Positions 46,429 to 54,375 of a stretch of DNA of 64,000 nt are shown here, piece by piece. This DNA is from Yeosuana aromativorans (GTDB lineage: Bacteria; Bacteroidota; Bacteroidia; Flavobacteriales; Flavobacteriaceae). Made by a program: the position numbers and the translations under genes. Location of the stretch: the NCBI RefSeq assembly GCF_014646655.1, contig NZ_BMNR01000001.1, positions 750,572 through 814,571 of the forward strand, in the 5' to 3' direction. Each line of letters opens with the position of its first letter. Position 1 is the stretch's first letter. The notes under the pieces were generated by a model, which was not told the origin of the DNA, searched no databases, and saw only the letters and a list, made by a program, of their open reading frames with translations.

Positions 46429-49400
46429 TTATTTCCCAATATTGATATGTATGTACGTTCTTATTTCCCATTCATTTCCATCGTCAAATCCAACGGGGCT
46501 CAAAATAGGAGCTGTAGCAAACTCGCTGGCTGTTTGGTTAGGAAGATATCTAGGAGAATATTGGTTCAGTGAACGCCAAGTTCCTCTAATTCCAATGCGT
46601 GTGCCAGGTAAAATAAACCAATTTGGTTTACCTACCGATGTTGATATGTCCAACATCAACTGTACAGGAAAGGTTAAGTTGAAATCACGGTGATAGTCAA
46701 AAGGCCCCCAATCATTAATTTTGAAGGAATGCACTATTTTGACTTTATTGTAAATTAATCTAATGTCACCTCCAAACCTTTCAATTAATCTGCTGTCACT
46801 ACCATTGGCTTGGGCATTACCAAAGTAAAGATTGGCAATCAATCCCAAATCTGGGCTTATCTTAGAAACGATACGAGAGTTCGCTTCCCACAAATCATGA
46901 GCAGGTGCAGAGTTTGGAAAAGCAAATGAGGTACGATTGCTCAAAAATCCGATAGCGGCATCTTGGGTTGTTGGATAGTGATTAAAAACAAAACCAAAAT
47001 TCATTGCTAACTTTGCGTCTTCAGCTCTATCATTATCCCATTCATAAAACCAAGTGCCTGGAGTAGGATCATAGGTCAATAAAAGTTCTCCTGCTGTTGT
47101 TTGCCTGTTTGCCCGAACGGCAAATGGATCATCCTGAATATTTCTTAATCTGCCAGGAGCTTGCACATCATTTGGCATAGCGGCTACAAGCGGTTTTTGC
47201 CATAAAAAGTTTGGTGCTACTTGAAAATTGCCGAATGTGAGGGCGAAACCTGTTAAAAAGTTGGTTTGGTTACCACTTCCGGTATCTTTTAATCTCCAAC
47301 CAGCAAAGGTTTGTGTTTGATCGGCACCTCCATTGGCAACCAAGCCTTGTGCTGCTGCTTGGGCATACCAATTAAACTTGCCCTTTTGATAGGTTATTTT
47401 TGCTTTACCTCCCCAATTGTCTTTTGAGGATATTTTATCTTCTTTGATGATGTAGTTGCCAGAAGTACCTCCGTCAACAACCTGAAATGTTCTTCCGTTT
47501 AAAGGATCTCCTGCCCAAATACCACCAAGTTGAATTCCAAAACTTCCAAAATCCCTTTCTATGGACAAAGTTGCCCTGCGTGTTTTTGGAAAAGGAATTG
47601 CTCCTGATGTAACAGCTTGTTGTCTTTGTTCTAAATCTTCATGGTAAATACCCGTTACATCGTATTTTCCTAATTTAGTGCTATATTTTAAAAGAACTGC
47701 TGGGTTTGCTCCCCACCACAATTGAGGTCCAAAGGCTGCTTTTAATCCGTTCAAGCTCTTTTTACCGTCAATTTCAAAACCTGATATCTCACCATTATAA
47801 ATATCTAGATTGGGACCATAATTAGCTTCAGGATACAAACCAAACAAATCGCCTTCATATCCCCAATGATAATGGCCTGTTCTGTAAAACCCTCTTAAGT
47901 CAAAATCTTTGGCATTCCATTCATACTCTGCGCTATATACTTGAACCCTATTAGGATCGGATATATCAACAGTACCATCAGGAGTATTTACAGTTTGAGG
48001 ACGACCTCTATTTTCATAAAAAATTTCATCAATAGGGTTTTCTGCAACATGCCCCAAGATATTAAAGTTAACATTGGCCCTCATATTAGCTGAAGGATTT
48101 CCTTCAAAACCAACATAGTAAGATTGCATGTGGTCAAACCCTAGTTTATTGGGATACACATTTGCATTTGGATCAGCTTCATCAGGTGTTGTAATTAAAC
48201 TCCCTCCCGTGTTATATGTAGTAAACTCAGCTCTTAAATTACTGACTTGAATTTTATCATTACCCTCAGAATTTAAAGCTGCTTTATCACCACGAGCCTT
48301 TAAAACGGCATCCATTAAATTGATGTTTGAAAAATAATTGTCAATAAAGTCAATATTTACTCCATCTTCATAGGGGTTTAATTTATGCGCTTCTTTTAAG
48401 GCATAATAGGCAGCGCGTGGGTATAAATCATACAGTCCTCTGGAATTGGTTGGCCCTTTAGCACAAATGCCAAACCACTCTTCGTTCATATTGTTTTCGC
48501 CTGCTTTATAATCTATTTGATAGCCTCCATTACTCCAAGATGCATCATTATCATGTATGTCTGCATTTTTACGATCATTAAAACCATATTTCCACCAACC
48601 ATCACTAAACTGAAAGGTGAATCCTCCTATTGAGTTATTGGCTTTTCCTATACCTGCTGCATTTTCATAGATTTCTTTCCAGTTTCCTAAATCATAATAG
48701 GCTTGCATTTTTTGATCTTCTTTGTTATCAATAGCATTAAATGCATCAGCTCCAAACTCAGTGAACATAACAGGTTTATCAAGTTTCTCCTTGACAACCT
48801 GAAATAAATCTGTGAAAGAAACACCACGATATGAGTTTACCCCATATATATCAACATCTTTACATTCTTCTGCAATAATATCTATGAACAGTACATCCCC
48901 GTTACAGATTGCAACTGGATGAGATGAATCCAAAGCTTTCATTCTTTTGGCAGCTTCGTTCATCAATTTATACATAGGTCTTCCTCGATGTTCACCAATA
49001 AACTTCTTTTCTTCATCACTATCAGGAAAATCCTCAGTTTCAGCACCTGCCCAAAAAAGGCCATAGTTGTTTTCGTTACCTATCAAGTACAATAAAAGAC
49101 CCGGAGTGTTTTTGTATTCTTTTACCATATTGTCTATTTCTGATAAAAGCTCCTTTTGCGTACGTGGCTCAGAGTAAATTGTAACAGGCGTCCAAACACC
49201 ATCTAATGTGAGCCCATAACGGCCAAAAGGATCGTTAAGAACAGTATAAATACCATAATTTTCATAAATATATTTAATCCATTTTGCAGGAACACCAGTA
49301 TACTGGCGAATGACATTAACACCCATATTCTTTAAGAGTGACATATCTGAATCCAGCCCAGCTTTAATGATATCATCCGGGTTTTTCCAAAAATTAGCAT

Positions 49401-49578
49401 TAACTGTATTTGTTCCAATAGGAATATAATCCCAGTTCATGCCATTGATCATAAAATCCTTTCCGTTTACTTGTAATTTCATTCCTTCATCATCATTCAC
49501 AACAGATACCTTACTGGCTTGAGCAAAGACTCCTAGAGTAAACAAGAAAAGTGCTAATCTTATAAAATTGTTTTTCAT
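46429..49578 (-). CDS. GH-A glycosidase fused to an outer-membrane beta-barrel
   Basis: The 1049-residue protein has a signal peptide (about 1-20, FAQA). The N-terminal TIM-barrel part (about 30-405) begins LQVNGKDFMINGMNWDYIP and has acid/base Glu169 in YLIGNENNYG and nucleophile Glu274 in VMFTEFGADAF, placing it in clan GH-A (GH2/GH5-like). From about residue 440 to the end the sequence changes to alternating amphipathic strands rich in Gly, Tyr, Trp and Phe with short turns, for example ATLSIERDFGSFGIQLGGIW and TNFLTGFALTFGNFQVAPNF. It ends in a strand EWEIRTYIHINIGK, the shape of an outer-membrane barrel insertion signal. I infer a barrel-anchored glucanase. It heads the second operon of the PUL. 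Confidence 0.75.
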   Translation of the reverse strand: MKNNFIRLALFLFTLGVFAQASKVSVVNDDEGMKLQVNGKDFMINGMNWDYIPIGTNTVNANFWKNPDDIIKAGLDSDMSLLKNMGVNVIRQYTGVPAKWIKYIYENYGIYTVLNDPFGRYGLTLDGVWTPVTIYSEPRTQKELLSEIDNMVKEYKNTPGLLLYLIGNENNYGLFWAGAETEDFPDSDEEKKFIGEHRGRPMYKLMNEAAKRMKALDSSHPVAICNGDVLFIDIIAEECKDVDIYGVNSYRGVSFTDLFQVVKEKLDKPVMFTEFGADAFNAIDNKEDQKMQAYYDLGNWKEIYENAAGIGKANNSIGGFTFQFSDGWWKYGFNDRKNADIHDNDASWSNGGYQIDYKAGENNMNEEWFGICAKGPTNSRGLYDLYPRAAYYALKEAHKLNPYEDGVNIDFIDNYFSNINLMDAVLKARGDKAALNSEGNDKIQVSNLRAEFTTYNTGGSLITTPDEADPNANVYPNKLGFDHMQSYYVGFEGNPSANMRANVNFNILGHVAENPIDEIFYENRGRPQTVNTPDGTVDISDPNRVQVYSAEYEWNAKDFDLRGFYRTGHYHWGYEGDLFGLYPEANYGPNLDIYNGEISGFEIDGKKSLNGLKAAFGPQLWWGANPAVLLKYSTKLGKYDVTGIYHEDLEQRQQAVTSGAIPFPKTRRATLSIERDFGSFGIQLGGIWAGDPLNGRTFQVVDGGTSGNYIIKEDKISSKDNWGGKAKITYQKGKFNWYAQAAAQGLVANGGADQTQTFAGWRLKDTGSGNQTNFLTGFALTFGNFQVAPNFLWQKPLVAAMPNDVQAPGRLRNIQDDPFAVRANRQTTAGELLLTYDPTPGTWFYEWDNDRAEDAKLAMNFGFVFNHYPTTQDAAIGFLSNRTSFAFPNSAPAHDLWEANSRIVSKISPDLGLIANLYFGNAQANGSDSRLIERFGGDIRLIYNKVKIVHSFKINDWGPFDYHRDFNLTFPVQLMLDISTSVGKPNWFILPGTRIGIRGTWRSLNQYSPRYLPNQTASEFATAPILSPVGFDDGNEWEIRTYIHINIGK

Positions 49579-49802
49579 AGTTTTATTTAGTTTAAGTTAG
49601 TCATTCATAAATGTTTAGTAACCCTTTACTGTATTTTGTTTAAACATACCTGAGGTTTGCATACAAGTAAAATATTTCAAAATGTCTTGTTGTTGTTGAT
49701 CAAGGTTTGATCTTTATTTGATTTAATCCTTCAATAATCAATACATATAACTGTTTATTGAAAAATTAGATCTTTTTAGCTGATTTTTAATAAATTAACT
49801 AA
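49579..49802. promoter_or_regulatory. Promoter region of the second PUL operon
   Basis: The 224 bases hold a perfect dyad GATCAA-N3-TTGATC (49698-49712). The 15-base motif of the susC leader is absent. No TAnnTTTG box stands out. Confidence 0.35.
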
Positions 49803-49850
49803 AAAAAACAGAAACAACCTAACAACAATTAATTGGTTGTTTCTGTTTTT
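49803..49850 (-). terminator. Terminator after the susCD/binding-protein operon
   Basis: AAAACAGAAACAACC (49805-49819) pairs perfectly with GGTTGTTTCTGTTTT (49835-49849), with a T-run on the minus strand. The 15-bp stem is the strongest hairpin of the PUL and separates capture genes from enzyme genes. Confidence 0.9.
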
Positions 49851-49862
49851 ATAAAAAAGGTC

Positions 49863-50744
49863 TTATTCTGGAATTAATCTGAACCACCAGTCAAAAGTTC
49901 CATTGCCATCAGCTGATTTTAAAACCATTTCGTTGGCAGAGCGACTGAATATGACGTATTTATGGTTTCCTCCTATATAATAGCCAATAAAGCCAAGTCC
50001 AGATAAACTAATAGTTTCTACTCCTCCAGGAGCAGATAACGACCAGCTTGCAGTATAGGATGCATACGGATATTGCTCAATATCATCTCCATTGGCAGTA
50101 CCACCAGATCCTCCTAATTCATCAATTAGTCCTTTTCTTCCAAACACAAAGCCATCGGCCCCGGTGTCATGTGTAAAGGTGCCATCAATGTTAAAGGTGT
50201 ATCTGTCATCATACATGCCAGTAGCGGCTTTGTCTCCTGGTGCGGCCCCATAATATTGGAATGGATCTCCTCCAATTGGACCTAACCCAAAATGTTGATT
50301 GACATCAGCAGCAATTTTCCATGTTCTCGAGCTATCGGCTGTAAGCATGGTTAATAAATCTGCTGGAGGCGAATATGTTGATAACACCTCTACTTCAACC
50401 GTTTTACTGGAAGAAATACCACCTCTACCAAAAGCAATAACCGTTACCGCGTAGGTATTTAAACCTAATGTTCCAAAACTATAGCTTTGCATTCCGGCTG
50501 GTGCGGGTCTGATTTCACCATTATAAACATATTGATAGGAAATAGCATTATCTGCTGAAGCCATAAAATTAACTTCACCACTACCGTCTCCATTGGGGTT
50601 TGTGGCATCTGCCCCAACAATATCAACTGTTACCTGAATGTTTGAGGGAGCTATTAAGTCTCCAACAGCATAGTCATCTTTTTGACAACCTGTTACTGCT
50701 ATCAAGCCTAAAAGACTTATTAAAAAATATTTAAATGTTTTCAT
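49863..50744 (-). CDS. PKD-type surface glycan-binding lipoprotein
   Basis: The 293 residues begin with a lipoprotein signal ending AVTGC (Cys20), followed directly by QKDD, which matches the QKDD-type surface-export signal known from Capnocytophaga. A PKD/Ig-like domain covers about 32-125 (VEVEVLSTY at its end). The rest (about 130-293) is a Gly/Tyr-rich domain starting LLTMLTADSSRTWKIAADVN and containing YDDRYTFNIDGTFTHDTG, a lipocalin-like arrangement often found near or fused to flavobacterial laminarinases. No catalytic residues are evident. It is the last gene of the susCD operon and probably binds beta-glucan on the surface. Confidence 0.8.
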   Translation of the reverse strand: MKTFKYFLISLLGLIAVTGCQKDDYAVGDLIAPSNIQVTVDIVGADATNPNGDGSGEVNFMASADNAISYQYVYNGEIRPAPAGMQSYSFGTLGLNTYAVTVIAFGRGGISSSKTVEVEVLSTYSPPADLLTMLTADSSRTWKIAADVNQHFGLGPIGGDPFQYYGAAPGDKAATGMYDDRYTFNIDGTFTHDTGADGFVFGRKGLIDELGGSGGTANGDDIEQYPYASYTASWSLSAPGGVETISLSGLGFIGYYIGGNHKYVIFSRSANEMVLKSADGNGTFDWWFRLIPE

Positions 50745-50758
50745 ATGTTTCGTTTTTT

Positions 50759-52852
50759 CTATTTATGAAAATATAAGTTATCAATATAAACCGTTGCGCT
50801 TCCGCCGTTAGTGTCAAAAAGCAACTGTGTTACTTGTGATCTGTCTATGGCATAGGTGTCTAAAACTAACGTCACGCTAACCCAAGTGCCTTGTGTAACC
50901 ATTGGAAGGAATTTAACGTCTTCTTCAGTAGGAATGTTTGGAACTGCTTTGACTAATTTTAATCCAAGTTCTGTTGCGTCTGGCGTAAAGTAATCAAAAT
51001 GTACATAAGTCATTCCTGAAAGGTCTGTTGGATTAGCATAATCTGTTACGATACCAGTATAGTTAAGAGCATCATATTTCCAGATATTATTCCCACCAAT
51101 GTTCACCTCAGAAAGAGTCGTTGTTTGGCCCCAATTTGGGTTAACTTCACTCAATGGAACCCCTGTGTAAGAATCACTATAAATTGAAACTACGTCTGCT
51201 GAACCTATTGTTGGAACCGGAGCTTCAACGGTTGGCTGAGTACTGCTTGTTTCAGAGTAAAAATAAAGGTTATCAATATATACTTTGGCACTTCCACCAT
51301 TGGTATCAAATAACAATTGTGTTATAGCAGATCTATCCAAGGCATAATCACTTAACGGAATGGTTACACTTACCCAGGTTCCCTTTACTACATCTCCCAC
51401 AAAATTGATGCCTTCTGTTCCTGCAACCGTATTGACTAATTTAAGACCCAGTTCTGCGGCGTCTGGTGTAAAGTAATCAAAATGTACAAAGTCCATTCCC
51501 GACAAATCTGTTGGATTAGCGTAATCTGTTACAATACCCGTGTAGTTCAAAGATTCATACAACCACATATTGTTACTACCAACACTTACTTCTGTTAAAG
51601 TCGTGGTTTGTCCCCAACCAGGATTAAGTTCGCTTATTCCTACAGATGTGTAAGCATCACTATAAATAGACATGACATTACCTGCGCCATATGTTGGGTT
51701 TGGTGCTGCTACATCAGGAGCTGTTGCAATTTGTGGTTCTTTCCAGAAATAAATATTATCGATAAACACGGTTCCGGCAGCCCATGGCGCACCAACAAAC
51801 TTCAATTGGTAAATTTCATTTACTGTAAGTCCTTGGTCTGTGTAAGCAGAAATAGGAATGTCAATACTAGTCCATTCTCCTGCGGTTAAATCGCTCACAA
51901 CAGGTTTTTCTGTTGAAGCTGATGGCCCATTAATCAATGAGGTTTCTATTGTTGAAACATCTGCTGTCCAAACATCCAAGTGAAGGTAATCCATGCTTGA
52001 TACATCAACAGTTGTCCCGTCAGCTAAAGCAATCCCTTGATAACTTAAATTAATGTATTGTAACATCTCGTCTCCGTTCAAATCAAATGTAGCCCAACTA
52101 CTTCCTTGTCCTCCTTGACCCCAATCTGGAAAAAAGTTTGTACCAGGAACGTCAGTATACCTACTTGAGTAAATTGAAATCACATCGGTATCAACACGTG
52201 TTGGTGGCGTTGGAGCTGAAGCAATAGGCTGTAAAATTTCAGTCACTTCAAAATCGGTAGTATATTCTGTTGTGGCTATAGCAGCACTTTTAGCAACAAC
52301 TCTAATAGTATAAATTCCTGGTGCTTGGTAAATGTAAGAAGCTGTTTCACCAATATTTGCTGACACAGGGGTGTCGTTTCCTGGTTCTCCAAAATACACG
52401 TCATAAGACAGACCAAAGTCAGCCGTAGCAGTCACGTTAACCTTTTTGGATATAGCAGCATCATTTTCAATAGTTACCACTAAATTTTCTGGCGCTTTAA
52501 AAGACACTACTAAATCTTGAGTTACGACACTTTTTAAACCTGTTAAACCAACAGCTTCAACGGTTACGGTATAGCTACCCTCAGCATACGTATGGTCAAT
52601 ACTTTCACCTTGTTTTACAATAACTGGTTCTGCGGTATCATCACCTAAGGTAATGTTATAAGACACAGCACTTGTGGCATTTGGCGTAATAGTAACAAGC
52701 CCGGTATTATCTTGGGTAACCTGAAACAAGGCCGATATATTTGATGGGGCTACGGCGGTAGATAAATAATCGAAATTATCATTATCATTGGTGCAATTTG
52801 CAAAGACCAATAGTACCAAGCAGTAGCCTAATAGATATTTTAATGTTCTCAT
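50759..52852 (-). CDS. SusE/F-position surface glycan-binding lipoprotein with three repeated modules
   Basis: This 697-residue lipoprotein (VFANC, Cys20, followed by TNDND) occupies the place right after susD, typical of SusE/SusF-like proteins. Two PKD-like domains (about 35-120 and 121-204) are followed by three copies of the ~160-residue PUL module (about 207-375, 380-540, 541-697). Each runs from a VISIYS(D/S)xYT start to a FIDNIYF or YIDNLYF end. Copies two and three are much closer to each other than to copy one, showing a recent tandem duplication of 483 bases. Multiple binding units should raise avidity for the polysaccharide chain. Confidence 0.85.
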   Translation of the reverse strand: MRTLKYLLGYCLVLLVFANCTNDNDNFDYLSTAVAPSNISALFQVTQDNTGLVTITPNATSAVSYNITLGDDTAEPVIVKQGESIDHTYAEGSYTVTVEAVGLTGLKSVVTQDLVVSFKAPENLVVTIENDAAISKKVNVTATADFGLSYDVYFGEPGNDTPVSANIGETASYIYQAPGIYTIRVVAKSAAIATTEYTTDFEVTEILQPIASAPTPPTRVDTDVISIYSSRYTDVPGTNFFPDWGQGGQGSSWATFDLNGDEMLQYINLSYQGIALADGTTVDVSSMDYLHLDVWTADVSTIETSLINGPSASTEKPVVSDLTAGEWTSIDIPISAYTDQGLTVNEIYQLKFVGAPWAAGTVFIDNIYFWKEPQIATAPDVAAPNPTYGAGNVMSIYSDAYTSVGISELNPGWGQTTTLTEVSVGSNNMWLYESLNYTGIVTDYANPTDLSGMDFVHFDYFTPDAAELGLKLVNTVAGTEGINFVGDVVKGTWVSVTIPLSDYALDRSAITQLLFDTNGGSAKVYIDNLYFYSETSSTQPTVEAPVPTIGSADVVSIYSDSYTGVPLSEVNPNWGQTTTLSEVNIGGNNIWKYDALNYTGIVTDYANPTDLSGMTYVHFDYFTPDATELGLKLVKAVPNIPTEEDVKFLPMVTQGTWVSVTLVLDTYAIDRSQVTQLLFDTNGGSATVYIDNLYFHK
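50762..51727. repeat. Diverged tandem repeat of 483 bases within the binding-protein gene
   Basis: The segment coding LNYTGIVTDYANPTDLSGM occurs twice at a 483-base (161-codon) offset, for example the TCAAAATGTACA blocks at 50994 and 51477. The copies are in frame and differ mostly at third positions. Confidence 0.8.
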
Positions 52853-52871
52853 AGTTTTAAATTTTTTGTTT

Positions 52872-54362
52872 TTAGTATCCAGGATTTTGTTCCCATCTAT
52901 TTCCAGCTAATTGTATTTCAATCAAAGGAATAGGGAATACTTCATTTTTACCAGCTTGAAATCCATCGATTTCTTGTGCTGCTCTTCCGGTTCTAACCAA
53001 ATCAAAGAATCGGTGTCCTTCTCCTACTAGTTCTACACGACGTTCGTGATAAATAGCATTTGTTAAATTGCTACCAGTGAAATTAACATCATGTGCGGTA
53101 TCTCCAAAAGCACGTCTTCTTACCCTGTTCAAATAAGTCTGTGCTCTAGTGTCACTAATGCCGCCTCTATTTAAAGCTTCAGCTGCCATTAATAATACAT
53201 CGGCAAAACGAATTGCTCTGTAATTATTAGGGTTTGTAAGGTTGGCATCACCTGTATTAAGGTCTCCTTTACGAGCGATGTATTTTCTGTTGTAATACCC
53301 TGTATGCTCATATCCTGTAGAAAAAGTTGCTCCGGTTGCACTTGCCCAAGCATCAATGTCTAAAATAGCGGTGTTTTTTCTAACATCGTCACCATCTTCA
53401 AACTCATCAACTACTTCTTGTGTAGGCACATTAAAGCTAAATCCAGATTCAAATACAGGTCCAGTATAGTTTCTTATACCATTAAATCCAACGGCTACGT
53501 TACCTTCACTACATTGTAAGCAACCAAAACCGGCACCTTCTTTATCGGTATATTGTACTTCAAAAACAGACTCTATATTGTTTTCATCATCATTCTCAAA
53601 AATTGGGAATATTTCCAACCCTTCTACTGTTCTAGTTTCAGTCACTAAATCATACGGGCCATTATTGATAACATCTTCCAATACAGTGGCTGCTTCAGCA
53701 AACTTATCTTGATACAAATACGCTTTTCCCAATAATGCTTGTGCGGCACCTTTGGTCACTCTTCCTTTTTCTGATTGTGTGTAAGGCAAGTTGGCTGCAG
53801 CATAAATCAAATCTTGTTCAATTTGTGCATAAACCTCTGCTTTAGGGGTTCTATCAATGGTGAATTGGTCTCCAAATTGGATTCTTTTGTCAACCGCTAA
53901 AGGCACATCTCCAAACCATTTTACCAATTCAAAATAGTAATAGGCTCTTAAAAATTTTGCTTGAGCAATTACATTGTTTTTATTTGGAAAATCTGTTTTA
54001 TCTTGAAATTCCAAAATAAAATTAGCTCTATTAACACCACCGTACATCCAGCTCCAGATATCTCTTAAGTTGGAATTGTTTGGAGTATGTCTCATGTCGT
54101 CTATTTCCTGAAAACCAGGAACGTCAGTTGCACTTTCACCACCACACAATGTGTTATCTGATGCAATTTCACCCAACATGACATTTACGTAAGTAGATTG
54201 TAATCCATCATAAGCTGCAACTAATGCATCTTGATAGTCAGCTTCTGAATTAAAGTAATCATCAGAATTTTGATCCTGTGACTTTACATCTACAAAACTA
54301 TCGCTACAAGAAACCACGAGTAACATAGCGAAGAATATATTTATAAGTTTTAAATTTTTCAT
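52872..54362 (-). CDS. susD: SusD/RagB family nutrient-binding outer-membrane lipoprotein
   Basis: The 496-residue protein from the ATG at 54362 (the frame can extend two codons to a TTG) has a lipoprotein signal ending VVSC (Cys19). It is the lid of the SusCD importer. TPR-type helices are seen in QAKFLRAYYYFELVKWFGDVPL, the family signature, followed by AQALLGKAYLYQDKFAEAA. The C-terminal part has RFADVLLMAAEALNRGG and YLNRVRRRAFG, and ends FPIPLIEIQLAGNRWEQNPGY, standard for SusD. It is separated from susC by 13 bases. Confidence 0.96.
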   Translation of the reverse strand: MKNLKLINIFFAMLLVVSCSDSFVDVKSQDQNSDDYFNSEADYQDALVAAYDGLQSTYVNVMLGEIASDNTLCGGESATDVPGFQEIDDMRHTPNNSNLRDIWSWMYGGVNRANFILEFQDKTDFPNKNNVIAQAKFLRAYYYFELVKWFGDVPLAVDKRIQFGDQFTIDRTPKAEVYAQIEQDLIYAAANLPYTQSEKGRVTKGAAQALLGKAYLYQDKFAEAATVLEDVINNGPYDLVTETRTVEGLEIFPIFENDDENNIESVFEVQYTDKEGAGFGCLQCSEGNVAVGFNGIRNYTGPVFESGFSFNVPTQEVVDEFEDGDDVRKNTAILDIDAWASATGATFSTGYEHTGYYNRKYIARKGDLNTGDANLTNPNNYRAIRFADVLLMAAEALNRGGISDTRAQTYLNRVRRRAFGDTAHDVNFTGSNLTNAIYHERRVELVGEGHRFFDLVRTGRAAQEIDGFQAGKNEVFPIPLIEIQLAGNRWEQNPGY

Positions 54363-54375
54363 AATCAATCCTGAA

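Noticed and set aside
46415-46471. Upstream start of the CBM11-like binding lipoprotein
   Set aside because: It would overlap the previous gene and displace the lipoprotein signal; the ATG at 46414 has a good A-rich leader.
50762-51727. CRISPR-like or phase-variable repeat
   Set aside because: The 483-base repeat is an in-frame domain duplication with diverged third positions, with no spacers and no short units.
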